Shown piece after piece: positions 1-11,377 of a DNA stretch of 64,000 bases. The notes under the pieces are model-generated. The model saw only the letters and a list, made by a program, of their open reading frames with translations. It had not been told where the DNA came from and did not search any database. Location: NCBI GenBank assembly GCA_947172415.1, contig OX359193.1, positions 8,519,501 through 8,583,500 on the forward strand, given 5' to 3'. The first letter of the stretch is position 1. Every line of letters starts with the position of its first letter. A program made the translations under genes and the position numbers. The stretch is from Chondrosia reniformis (lineage: Eukaryota; Porifera; Demospongiae; Chondrillida; Chondrillidae).

Positions 1-86
1 ATAGCCTGTAGCATAAACTACTTAGTATTGTTTATTGTGCTAATCTTTGTGTATAAATACCACAGTACACCACTGGTACAAATAAG

Positions 87-3000
87 CATAATGATGCTGC
101 AAGGAAGCTTGGTAGGCAGAGCGTCTTCTCTGTGTACCCAGGATTAATTGTAAGTTGAAGTCACTTTACAGCATTATGAAGTGGATTCTTTGAAGTAAAG
201 AGTAGTATTTGATAAGAGGTTCACATACAAGCTGTTTCTGAATGTCATGATGATGAGTGTGTAACATCACTCTACCATCTCTCCTTTCTCTTGTGTATGT
301 GTGAAGGGTCAGAAGACAGGTGTTGACAACCAGCGGGGGGAAACACCTTATCCTGAGGAACCGGTTGGTCAGTTAAGGTTTATTGTGCGATGCAATAGTC
401 TTGTATTCAGGCTTTTGGCATCTAACAACTCAAGAGAATTAGGACATGTAAGAGCACTGGGCTATTATTGAGTTTAATTTAAATCACACCAGCTGATATT
501 GTATTACTTTTAATCCCGGATGTGTGATGATCCCTGCGATACTTATTTAAGAGTGGATGTTTCTTTCTCTTTCCTTTCAAAGATTGAACCGTTCTTCATC
601 AGTTTGGCACTGTATGATGCTGCCAAAGGACTGAAGATTACTGAGGACTTCCACGTTGACTTGAATGACTTCCACTTGAGAGAAATGCTGGACCAACACA
701 AGGCAAAGACATTGAGTGCCAACAACAAGTCACTGAAGATTGGCGCCAGTGAATTGAAATCAGAAGAACAGTGGCCAACGATGAGCAATCAAGTATGTTG
801 TAGTGTCCACTTTCATTGCAAGTGTGATCTATCTACGTACATATGTGTGGCCATATATATGCATGTATTGTGCTATGGTCTTTGGTATAGTGTCTCTTTT
901 CTGTGACATTTCCAAGTCAAGACATTTATCTGGTGATCCGAGTGGAGAAGATTGTGCAGCAAGGTATTTCTGCCTGTGCTGAACCCTACATCAAAGGAGG
1001 GGAGGATACAAAGGTACATTATCAGAATAATCTAACCACAAGTGTTTACTTTGGTTGCTGCCTGTGGTCGTAGGTAGCTCAAAAACTTCAGAAACAGGTT
1101 CCTTCACTCTGCAACATTCTTGGTCAGTACAGAATGCCTTTTGCCTGGGCAGCAAGGTATGACCCCACCTACGTATGTGTACCTTTGTTTAGCACAGTAA
1201 CCTCTTCCTCACCCTCACCCCCTCAATCTCCCCCCTCTCAACCTCTCCCTCTCTCACCCTCTCAACCTCCCCCTCTCTCATCCTCTCAACCTCCCCCTCT
1301 CTCACCCTCTCAACCTCTCCCTCTCTCACCCTCTCAACCTCCCCCTCTCTCATCCTCTCAACCTCCCCCTCTCTCACCCTCTCAACCTCCCCTCCCCCTC
1401 TCTCACCCTCTCACCCTCTCCCTCTCTCACCCTCTCAACCTCCCCCTCTCTCACCCTCTCAACCTCTCAACCTCCCCCTCCCTCACCCCCTCAACCTCCC
1501 CTCCCGCTCTCTCACCCTCTCAACCTCTCCCTCTCTCACCCTCTCAACCTCCCCCTCCCTCACCCTCTCAACCTCCCCCTCTCTCACCCTCTCAACCTCT
1601 CAACCTCCCCCTCCCTCACCCTCTCAACCTCTCCCTCTCTCACCCTCTCAATCTCCCCCTCCCTCACCTCTCACATTCTTCCTTAACCCCTTTTAGGCCT
1701 CTCTTTGATGGCAATGGACACTTGGACAACAGTGCTGAATTTACTCCTCTGTTCCGTCAGGTTTGTTACCATGGCAATTTTGGCAATTAAACATAATTGT
1801 TCTATTTCTTTTAAGGATAAGGACAGACTGACCAATACTGACCTGCTGAAGATGTTGTCAGATTTTAAAAAGTCTGTTTCCTTTTTTAACTGCCATCTTT
1901 TGCTGTCCAATGCATTAAGTGTCTTCATTCCAGCATTCACAAACTGAAGTTGGCGTCAATCCCAGGATCTATAGATGTATCTGTGATAAGCTATAGCGAG
2001 CCACGTACAGGTGACTCTCAGCATAAAAACACTAACCTACGTAGCAATAGCTGATATAAAGTGTTCTCCGTTTATTGATAAAGTTATCTGTGGTATTGTG
2101 GAAAGATTTACTAGTCATGTTATGTGTATTTTAGGAGTTCTGAATCCCAGTTTGGTTCCAGTTCGTCCATTTTCAAGTGGAACTGCATCTCTGGACACCA
2201 TTATCCGCGAAGTGCAGGAGTTCCCTCCGCTGGAGGAGTACCACCCTCACCCTCACTACCACATCAGCCTCACCTATACACACTACCTCTACCTTTACCC
2301 TCTCTCACTGAAATATGACTCTCAGAGGAACTTCACAAAGGTGAGTCTCTGTTTGGTAGGCGAAGTGTAAGCTGCTAAGTGGATCCCCTCTCTACAGGCA
2401 CGGAACATCACATGCTGTGTGGAAGTCAAAGCTAATGATAAGCTTAACTCTGATCCATTGCCTGTAAGTGTATGGGCTAAGAAGAAGGGGAATACCCTAA
2501 TGTACCTGTACCCTAATATCTCATGCACAATGTATTATATGTACGTGTCTATGTGTGTGACATGGTGTGTATGGGTGAGAGGGGTGTTCTGATGAATGTA
2601 GGTTATCTATGGTAAAGCTGTTGGGCCTGTCTTCAAGGACAAGGCCTTCACTCCCATCCTTCATCATTGCACAACCCCGTCCTACTATGAAGAGGTCAGT
2701 TACACATTGCTGTACCGTTTATGGAACCATATTGATTTTTCAAATCTGAATCCAGATCAAGATTGAGTTGCCAGTCAACATAAGTCAAAAGCACCACATC
2801 TTGTTCACCTTCTATCACATTGCCTGTGAGCTGCAGAAGGCAAGCAAAAAGGAGACAGTGTCCGCTATTGGTTAGCTACTGTATATTCATACACATACCA
2901 TAGGAATATGTATAAATTGAATGTCATGTATTACTTTGTATACAAACATGTGCATTGAAATGTGTATTATTTTTGTACTGTAGTTGGTTTCTCATGGTTA

Positions 3001-6000
3001 CCATTGCTGAGTGAAGGAAGGTCAGTTAAGTGATCTCTCACTTCAGGTTCACCGGACACTATAGGACCCCAGCCAATATAAGACTTGGGTCGCTCGGCTA
3101 GTCAGATAACATCTCCCAGTGGTAATTGACTCTTTTTGTGTTGTTCTGCAGGCTAGTGTCGGAGGTCCAGCAGCTACCAGTCTCGTCCCAGCTCAGAGAC
3201 GGGTACTTGGGACTGCAACAGGTAAGTCTGCTTGTTGAGTGTGTGGTTTATTAAATTTCCAATTCCATTTCTTGGAATAGAAACCTGTTCCAGAACTGAA
3301 GTATGTTGATGGTCAGAAAGCATTATTCAGGGTCGATGTCAAGCCAATGTCCTCCATCTACCCCAAGGTACTGCCATGCCTGCTGTGTTGGGCCTGCAGT
3401 ATTAATATTATATTGTTACACTGTGCTTTAATATGTATAAATAGGAAAAGGTGCTGCATGTGTTTTTTGAAATTTGCAATCAAATTTCAAAAAGGGAGTT
3501 TCCCTCAGATCAGGTTGTTATGGATGCTATTTCTGTAAGTGCTTTGTTGCAATGTTTCTACAACATCAGTGCACACAAGTGACAGTTGACAGTTGTTTCT
3601 TAGGACATGTACGGGATTAGGTTGAGCTCTCTAGTGAATCACCTCCCTGTGATCTTGGACCAGCTGTTTAACCTGCTGCTCTTTCTGGAGCGAGACCATG
3701 AGGTGGTCAAAGTGCAAGTTATCAAGTAAGTAAAGACCACAAAGGGGAGAATAGAGAAGTAGGGAGAGGGAGAGGGAGAATAGAGAAGTAGGGAGAGGGA
3801 GAGGGAGAATAGAGAAGTAGGGAGAGGAAGAGAGAGAGGGGGTAGTTGTTTTCTTATACTATACCTACATACATGTATCACTCTATTCTGAGAAATCTTT
3901 TTGTGCACTCTGCATGTGCTGTGTAGGCTGTTGATTCATATTTTGGATGTGATGGAGAAGGCGCAGAGAACAGCTGAAGTGAAGAGTTATGTAGAGGTAT
4001 GCGTGTGTTTCTGTATACAACTGTAGGCTTGGTATCCTAGGAGTATGCATTACCTTATTTGGGCATCAATATGGTAGTTCATCTTCAAAACTAAAATAAA
4101 TAACATCAACCAGAGAACTCTACATGATGAACTGGCAAAGCAAATGGCACTCTACCTCAAACAGCAAGACTCCAACGACATCTTAAAGCTCTTAGAGGTA
4201 GTACACACTCACACACACACCCTTATTCTATCATTGCTTTACAATTGTCCACTTTAGCACATGTGGTTCTTCTTTGACACCATGTTGAAGAGTGTTGCAC
4301 AATACCTCAGATTAGAGGGCAAGTTGGATAAGCTGGTGAGTACCACTAAAGTGTATGTTGCACACTATACGTACACTAACCCTAACACTTCATTGCAGTC
4401 CTCTCGTAAGAAGTGCCCTTATTCTGAAGATCTCTACTGGAATCTACAAACAGTGGTTTGCAACATTCAAACCTGTAGTAGAATGTCATCTGAGGATGGG
4501 AAGGTAAGGGAATTCCCCTGCTGAGTGCATCCCTTTAATTAACCTATTCCCAATTACAGAGAGCAAACAAGAGTATGGCCTGCTTCATAAGAGTGAGTAC
4601 ACAAACATGTTATCTACAGTTGTGGTTGAGATTGTGCATGCACCTCAACCTTCTCTGTATATAGGCCTGCTTCACTGTACTGGACAGGGGGCAGGTCTTC
4701 CAGCTGATGGCCAAGTACATGCAGACCTTCAAAGTCAGGGATAACAAGGTACATTTATATACTGTTCCTATGCCATACCTTGATACATCTTAAATAAGTA
4801 TATCTTTGGATAACTTGTAATAATTACTAGTCTACACAATTTATTTGTATTTTTTAACTTATTTCTCTTTTTCTCTTATTTTTTGTAGTTTATGTTTGAT
4901 CTCAAATTTGACTTCCTCCAAATCATTTGTGACTATGAGCACTTTATTCCTCTCAACTTTCCCTGGCCAGAGATTATCACAGGTTATCCACAATATATGC
5001 ACTAACCATGCTGTCCCAATGATGACATCACCTCTCCTGTTACTACATTTAAAGGTGGGCCCATTGCCACAGAGGTGAATGATGAATTCTGTCAGAAACA
5101 CTTTCCCCTCGGCATCCTCTTGAGAGAGGTAAATTACCAGTGCTCTGTTCCCGTGTGGCTGTAGCTCAATTGGTCCAGTTTTGTGTGTTAGGTTGCTTCT
5201 GCCATCCGGTACGAGCCCCTCACCTCCAGGAAGAGAGCTCTGAGGGTCCTAAGGAATGTCATCGCCAAACAGGACCTTGATGACAGGTTGAAGCAGAACG
5301 TAAGAATTAATCTAATATTAATATTTAGGCAAAACTTACTGTCTGTTATTCCATTTACTTCTGTCCAGTCCCAAAAGGGTATTATTGCCCAGCTCTTCTT
5401 TCCCCTTATCACAATCGCTTTTGAGAATGTGCACAGATTGGACAGTGGTATCACATCCACCCTCCAACCACAACAGTCCAGAGAGGCTGATCCCAGTGGT
5501 GTACTAACACCTCAACCAGGAGGGAAGAGGACATCTGTTATCAGCTCCTTTTCTATGATGTCCCATGCTCCTTCTGGCAACACTCCCGAGAAGGAGGCAA
5601 AGGATGGACGTGCGAGTCCTCTTGGCACTGCCAGCCAATCCACATCCATGGTCACTCTCATGGGACCATCAAACAGAGCTTCCAAGAGACCTCCTCTCTT
5701 CTCAATCAGCGAGCTTGGTGCTCCCTCAGCCAAAGAGGCTCCAGCAGGAGAATCCCTGGTACTGTCTAGTTTTGGTGGTAATGAGCCGATCAATCAGAAA
5801 ATGGCTGCTGTTGATGCTGCTCTCCAGGAATGGGACAGACTGTCACCGGAAGAGACAAAGGATTTGCTAGCCTCTGTCATCTTTGTACTCAAAAATATTG
5901 ACCAAGGTATACATGCTTGTAATCGAGGTACCATTAGTGACCTATAAGGACCCCATAGGCAGCAGGATCTAATTCCTGTCATGTGATGATTGCTTGATAC

Positions 6001-9000
6001 GATGCCCTGACTAGAGGTTTATGAGTTGCGAGAGTAGTCTACTTTGCTTCATTAGAACATCTATTGAGTTGGTGTCGCCAATCCATGGGGTCTCTGTCAG
6101 GAATTCCCACCAGCATATGGGACAGGTATATATATCCACAGCTCCTTCAGTTCTTTGACTTGCTTGGGTGAGTTAATGGTCATGTGATCAGTCATGTGAC
6201 CAGCTATGTGCTGAAGATGTAGAAAGTGCTCCTTTTACTTTAGGCAATGCTTACAAGTCTTCAACTTCAAAGGAATATTTGCTGTTACCTCAGAATTACA
6301 AGCAAGGTTTGAAATTACATACCTCCCTCACCTCATCTGATATCTCTCCCTGTCCTCCCTCACCTCATCTGATACCTCTCCCTGTCCTCCCTCACCTCCT
6401 CTGATACCTCTCCCTGTCCTCCCTCACCTCCTCTGATACCTCTCCCTGTCCTCCCTCACCTCCTCTGATACATTTCCCTGTCCTCCCTCACCTCCTCTGA
6501 TACCTCTCCCTGTCCTCCCTCACCTCCTCTGATACCTCTCCCTGTCCTCCCTCACCTCTACTAATTCAGTGTTACTGTTCAAAAGCAGATGACAAAGCAG
6601 TCAAGCGAAAGTTCAGTGGAAAAGAAAGCCGCAGTTCAAGGAGCTGCTAAAAAAGGCACTCAGAAGAGAACCATTTCTGTTGTTCCAGAAATCACACCAG
6701 GTATACAGTTCACTATGTCCTGCAAGATCACTACCTCCCATCCTTCTCTCCATTTCCTCCCTCCAATCAATCCTACTCTCCTGTTCCATCAGCCTCTCCC
6801 CTTCCACCACTCTCCCCTCCCCTTCCACCACTCTCCCCTCCCCTTCCACCACTCTCCCCTCCCCTTCCCTGTCTATCACCCCTTTCCTCCCCCTTAGTTA
6901 TGTTTCATAGTGCTCAAGACGAAGTGGATGGAGAAGAAGTGTTAACAGATGAGAAGAGGCAAAATCTTGTCAAAGCTACAGAGCACTGTGCAATGGAGGT
7001 CTCCCTGGTGGTCCTTGATATCCTGGAAATGTTTTCAGCAAATTTTGAAGTACATAATTACTACATTTGCAGTTGATTAACATTGTCTCAACTCCATTTT
7101 TGTGCATGCTTCACCTTTGTAGCATGAACTCATGGCAGACGATGGAGACAATATTTTGATGTCAAAGGTACCCAATGTTAGCACCTTGTCCATTCCTCTT
7201 TGATCCAGATTCTGTGTTGTGTAGTATTTTCAACTTTTGATGACATTCTTGCAAACCAACCAACCAGTGGAGATGTTGCAGCATGTGTTTGCATCTGTCA
7301 GGTCCTTTGTACATAGAGTAAGTGAATGTTGTAATTACAATGTAGCACGGCAGTGCCGCATAGCACAATCACACACAATAACCTCCTGAGGTATGCACAG
7401 ATGTTCTGTAACTTGTTATAGTTCCCCAGCACGCTGTTCAAAGGAGGAACTGAATACACTTCTCTTCTCTGCTATGAGGTATGTATAGGTTGTATTTTAT
7501 TAATATTAATGGCTTGCACTGTTACTTGTATTAAATATGTAGGTCCTAAAGTGTTGTAATTCAAGATTACCATTAGTAAGATCGGAAGTAAGTGCTTTAT
7601 ATTGATGTAATGTATTGTTATAGTATTGTTATAGTATTGTATATATATTGATGTAATGTATTGTTGTAGTATTGTTATACTGTATTTATATTGATGTAAT
7701 GTATTGTTATACTGTATTTATATTGCAATAGGCTGCTACATTGTTATATCTCATCCTTAAGAAGAATTGGGAAATATTCCATGGAGCAGGTCTGGATAGG
7801 ACCTATGTTCAGGTTAGTGAACCTTACCATTGTGTTTATTGACCTCCTTCCTTCTCCATCCACCTCTACTGTCCCACCTCTTCCCTTCTCCATCCACCTC
7901 TACTGTCCCACCTCTTTCCTTCTCCCCACTCAGTCAACCATTGCCATTTCAGTGCTGGTCTCGCAGATCAGAGAGAAGAGTGACAATCACTTGAGAAGGT
8001 CTCTCTTTGTACTCTCAAATGTTCCAGTTCAAGAGAACATGATCAAGGTAAGCGTTGATGGACTGTCCAGTCCCCTCAGCTGTGGCTATACCAATTATGT
8101 ATGATCTCAGGCCAGAGAGTTTACAAGAGAAGTCAATGAGCTCATGAAACGGTTACGAACTGTGTTGTCCTCGTCTGCTCAAATGAAGGAGTATCACAAT
8201 GATCCGGAGAAGTTGGCCGACCTTTACTATGATCTTGCACAGTCTTATGCAAGTTCTCCTGAGCTGAGGAAGACCTGGTTGAACAACCTACTGGAGTTGC
8301 ATGCCTCTCGGGGCAACTACTCAGAGGCCGCCATGTGCTGTCTTCACATGGCAGGGCTGATTGCTGAGTATCTGAAGTTGAAAGGCAGGCCCCACAACAC
8401 AGCACATCCATGTCTAGTGTACTTCTGCTACTCTCACTTCACTGTATTGTGTGCGTGTGTGTGTTAGGTGAGTATCCCATGGGATGTGAAGGATTTGAGA
8501 CAATCTCTGTCAACATCTCCAAGGAGGAGAGCGGCATAAAGAGAGATGTCGAGACTGGAGATACTGAACAGTGCTACACTAAAGTAATTAATAAAGATAG
8601 AGGGAGATGGAGAGAGAGGGGAGAGATGGAGGGAGAGGGGAGGGGGAGAGATGGAGAGAGAATGGAGGGGAGAGATGGAGAGAGAGGGGAGGGGGAGAGA
8701 TGGAGAGAGAATGGAGGGGAGAGATGGAGAGAGAGGGGAGGGGGAGAGATGGAGAGAGAAGGGAGGGGGAGAGATCCTGTGAATGACTGTATGCTCTCTT
8801 TGATGCAGCTTGATTTAGCTCTTGAGCTGCAGAGAGCACTGGAGTTTCTCTGGAAAGCTGAGAGATATGAGTTGATGGTAGATGTTGGGAAGCTGCTGCT
8901 ACCCTTTTATGAGGAATGGAGGGACTATGAAGTAAGAGGTTATGTTCTGTTGCAAGGAATAACTATAATGTTACTTTGCTTTCCTCAAGTCAATGTCAGC

Positions 9001-10705
9001 CATGTTTAAGCAACTCCAACATGCAACTGAAAAAGTGGTTGAAGTAACTAAAACTAGAAAGCGCTATCTTGGGACCTTCTTCAAAGTTGCATTCTTTGGC
9101 AAGGTACGTAGCTCTCTCCCATGTTTGTCCCGTGTGTGCTACCAGAGGATGTCTGCTTTGTATTGTAGCCGTTCAGGGTGGATGACGGAGCCGAGTATCT
9201 GTACAAGGAGCCCAAGGTGACTTCTCTTGCAGAATTCTCAATGAGATTAAAGACTATGTATGGAAAGCGATTTGGAGCGGACGTAGTCAACATCATTCAG
9301 TCTTCAAACAAAGTAGGTAGAATAAATAATAGTATACTCCTGTGTACTCTAGTATACTAAGTTTGGAGTACAATACATGCTGGCTGGACTGACCCATGTG
9401 TGTGTTATTGTACTGATGGCAGGTGAATCCTGAGAAAGATAAATTGGACCTGGAGAAGGCTCATATACAAATTATCCATGTGGAACCCTATCACAATGAA
9501 GAGGAGTTGATTGAGCGTAAAACTGATTTTGAGAGGCACAATCATATCTCATCGTTTGTCTTTGAAACACCCTTCACTAAAGGGGGGAAGGCACACGGAG
9601 ACACTGTCAACCAATACAAAAGGAAGACTATAATTACTAGTCAGTCCATCCACACTCCATCCACCCACACACACTCACACTCATCCATCCATCCATCCAT
9701 TAATATATCCATCCACCCATCCACCCACCCACCCATCCACCCACCCACCCATCCACCCACCCACCCATCCACCCACCCACCCATCCACCCACCCACCCAT
9801 CCATCCACCCACCCATCCACCCATCCATCCACCCACCCATCCACCCACCCATCCGTGTTTGTGCAGCTGGCAATTGGTTTCCCTATGTCAAGAAGAGGAT
9901 TAGGATCATTCACGAGAACTCCACAGAACTCTCTCCTATTAATGTTAGTTCTCAGCAAACTTGTCAGGTGATAGTCAAATCCTTGATCACATTCGTGTGC
10001 AGGTTGGTATTGAAGCAATTGAAAAGAAGACAAAAGAGCTCTCAGAAGAAGTAAACCGTAGTGTTCCAGATGTCAAGAAACTTCAGCTCGTATTGCAGGG
10101 CAGTGTCAGTGCACAGGTGGGAACATGAGTTAGATGACACTGAATTGACTCTGTTAGACTTTTCTTTTATTGCAATGTTTGTCCTCCCCTCCCCCTCAGG
10201 TCAACATTGGAGCTCAGGAATATGCCAACGCCTTTCTAAAAGACACTGAAGTTGGTAAATATCCTGAGAAGGAAGTGGAGAAGTTAAGAGATGCCTACAG
10301 GTATATTCAGTAATATGGGGAAACCAGTAGGAGATGTAATATAATCAGAATATTCTCTATTTAAATTATAGGGATTTCCTCTTGGTATGCCAAGAGGCCC
10401 TGGAGCTGAACCATCGTTTGATCACGGCTGAACAACAGGAGTACCAAGCTGATATGGAGGAGAAGTTTAGGGTAATGCAAGACAATTTATTTTCAATGCT
10501 TGGAGAAGAGTCAAGGGAGAATACAGTGAGTCCCATATAGATGGAGTTTGATTGGATGCCTATGAGCGCTGCACTTGTTATGTAGATGTCCCGTTCCTCT
10601 ACTTTGGATGCCTCCAGCAACATGGCCAGATGGAGCATGGCCTCCAGCCCTCAGAGACTGTCTAGTATCTTTTTCAATGCAATCAGCCATCCTCATGTTG
10701 TATAA
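87..10705 (+). CDS. DOCK-D family (DOCK9/10/11, zizimin) guanine-nucleotide exchange factor, 5' partial
   Basis: Rho-family GEF of the zizimin class, which activates Cdc42/Rac at membranes. 48 in-phase exons encode about 1769 residues; DOCK9 has about 2070, so the PH-domain end lies upstream. Exons: 87-149, 307-363, 583-799, 922-1013, 1074-1156, 1697-1760, 1816-1871, 1934-2010, 2135-2340, 2398-2463, 2602-2694, 2756-2870, 2984-3020, 3152-3221, 3281-3367, 3445-3534, 3604-3725, 3927-3996, 4114-4197, 4258-4335, 4399-4503, 4560-4592, 4665-4748, 4889-4982, 5055-5128, 5192-5299, 5369-5906, 6056-6167, 6244-6306, 6570-6700, 6898-7049, 7123-7167, 7225-7317, 7422-7478, 7543-7587, 7732-7812, 7934-8047, 8111-8384, 8468-8583, 8809-8931, 8990-9103, 9169-9312, 9423-9639, 9867-9943, 10003-10116, 10200-10300, 10372-10525, 10586-10705. 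The DHR-1 (C2) domain is about 2260-3221 ([32 protein letters not shown]). The serine-rich linker is in 5369-5906. The DHR-2 domain is about 8111-10525 ([41 protein letters not shown]). The valine in SPINVGIEAI aligns with the DHR-2 nucleotide-sensor valine. The 799/922 junction is the least certain. Confidence 0.95.
1190..1690 (+). repeat. Pyrimidine-rich minisatellite, ~24-bp unit, in a DOCK intron
   Basis: Tandem CT-rich units of about 24 bp (CCCTCTCAACCTCCCCCTCT followed by CTCA) fill the intron 1157-1696 up to its acceptor. Long open frames across it on both strands are repeat artefacts. Confidence 0.9.
3733..3840 (+). repeat. GA-rich minisatellite, ~28-bp unit, in a DOCK intron
   Basis: About four units of the form AGAATAGAGAAGTAGGGAG plus GAGGGAG lie in intron 3726-3926, after the donor. 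They are purine-rich on the sense strand. Confidence 0.8.
6325..6560 (+). repeat. Pyrimidine-rich minisatellite, 32-bp unit, in a DOCK intron
   Basis: About seven copies of a 32-bp unit (CCTCACCTCCTCTGATACCT then CTCCCTGTCCTC) occupy the intron 6307-6569, just upstream of the acceptor at 6569. Confidence 0.9.
6795..6870 (+). repeat. 21-bp CT-rich tandem repeat in a DOCK intron
   Basis: Three to four units of CCCTTCCACCACTCTCCCCT plus C sit in intron 6701-6897, ending near its acceptor. Confidence 0.85.
7592..7722 (+). repeat. AT-rich short tandem repeat in a DOCK intron
   Basis: Irregular repeats of TTGATGTAATGTATTGTTAT fill most of intron 7588-7731. Confidence 0.7.
7840..7930 (+). repeat. 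CT-rich ~32-bp tandem repeat in a DOCK intron
   Basis: Two to three copies of a unit based on CTTCTCCATCCACCTCTACT followed by GTCCCACCTCTT lie directly before the acceptor at 7933. Confidence 0.75.
8600..8775 (+). repeat. GA-rich minisatellite in a DOCK intron
   Basis: Repeats of GGGAGAGATGGAGAGAGA with spacing variants fill intron 8584-8808. They are purine-rich on the sense strand, unlike most repeats in this gene. Confidence 0.85.
9650..9855 (+). repeat. ATCC/ACCC tetranucleotide microsatellite in a DOCK intron
   Basis: Mixed CATC and CACC tetramers fill intron 9640-9866. The encoded histidine/proline/threonine and WVDG frames are artefacts. Confidence 0.9.
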
Positions 10706-10885
10706 AAGAACTGAGTTTTGATTTGCTCATCTAAACTACATTTTTACTATGAAAACTACTTTACCATCTTTTCCTGTATATTACTATATACACCATTGCT
10801 TTCTGTGACTGATTGAAGCTCTGTCATTTCTCTAATATGTACACTATATACAAATGAGATATTGATTGCCTGTAAGATATGAATA

Positions 10886-11040
10886 CAGTACTTTTTGGGT
10901 CGGTTATGGTAATTGGTAAAAAGACTATTGCTGCATGTTGATGTCATTCTAGTGGGAGTATTTGTTCAAAGGGTAGTCACAAGTGCTAACTGATTACCGA
11001 TTGCAATGTCTGGTCTGGACAACTGACCCAAAAAGTACTG
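10886..11040. mobile_element. Short TIR element (MITE), 155 bp, TA-flanked
   Basis: The segments 10882-10905 and 11021-11044 are inverted copies matching at 23 of 24 positions. Read as an element, the ends are CAGTACTTTTTGGGTC and its complement, with TA on each side, as expected for a Tc1/mariner-type target duplication. It contains no ORF. The superfamily assignment is inference. Confidence 0.7.
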
Positions 11041-11207
11041 TATTTGTGTATTGGAATAGTGTTAGGTTAGCTGTAAGCACAGTGTATGTAACTCTATTAC
11101 CTTATTCTGAAAGAATTACTTTTGGAACTCACTAGGTAACTAATATCAATCAAAATGTATAATGGCCCTTGAAATAGTTCTGTTGCTCCATTATTATAAG
11201 TTATACA

Positions 11208-11315
11208 GTTATAGTGCATGAAATGCAAGTTATAGTGCATGAAATGTAAGTTATAGTGCATGAAATGCAAGTTATAGTGCATGAAATGCAAGTTATAGTG
11301 CATGAAATGTAAGTT
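11208..11315. repeat. 21-bp tandem repeat, about 5 copies
   Basis: Five near-identical 21-bp units (GTTATAGTGCATGAAATGCA plus A) lie in the spacer downstream of the DOCK gene. Because 21 is a multiple of three, a spurious repeating minus-strand ORF appears. Confidence 0.9.
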
Positions 11316-11377
11316 AAATGTTGGTCCAAACTGCATGCTACAAAATAAAAAGACATAATGCTGTCATTCTTTTTGAA

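Larger units (their letters stand above)
10706..11377. other. Spacer between the DOCK gene and the coiled-coil gene
   Basis: It contains the DOCK 3' flank, the TA-flanked TIR element and the 21-bp repeat. No further gene is seen. Confidence 0.6.

Noticed and set aside
5153..5175. tRNA-like A box (TAGCTCAATTGG)
   Set aside because: No B box or cloverleaf follows; it sits in a DOCK intron next to the acceptor.
9641..10033. WVDG-repeat minus ORF and its plus-strand counterpart
   Set aside because: Tetranucleotide microsatellite in a DOCK intron plus adjoining antisense of exons.
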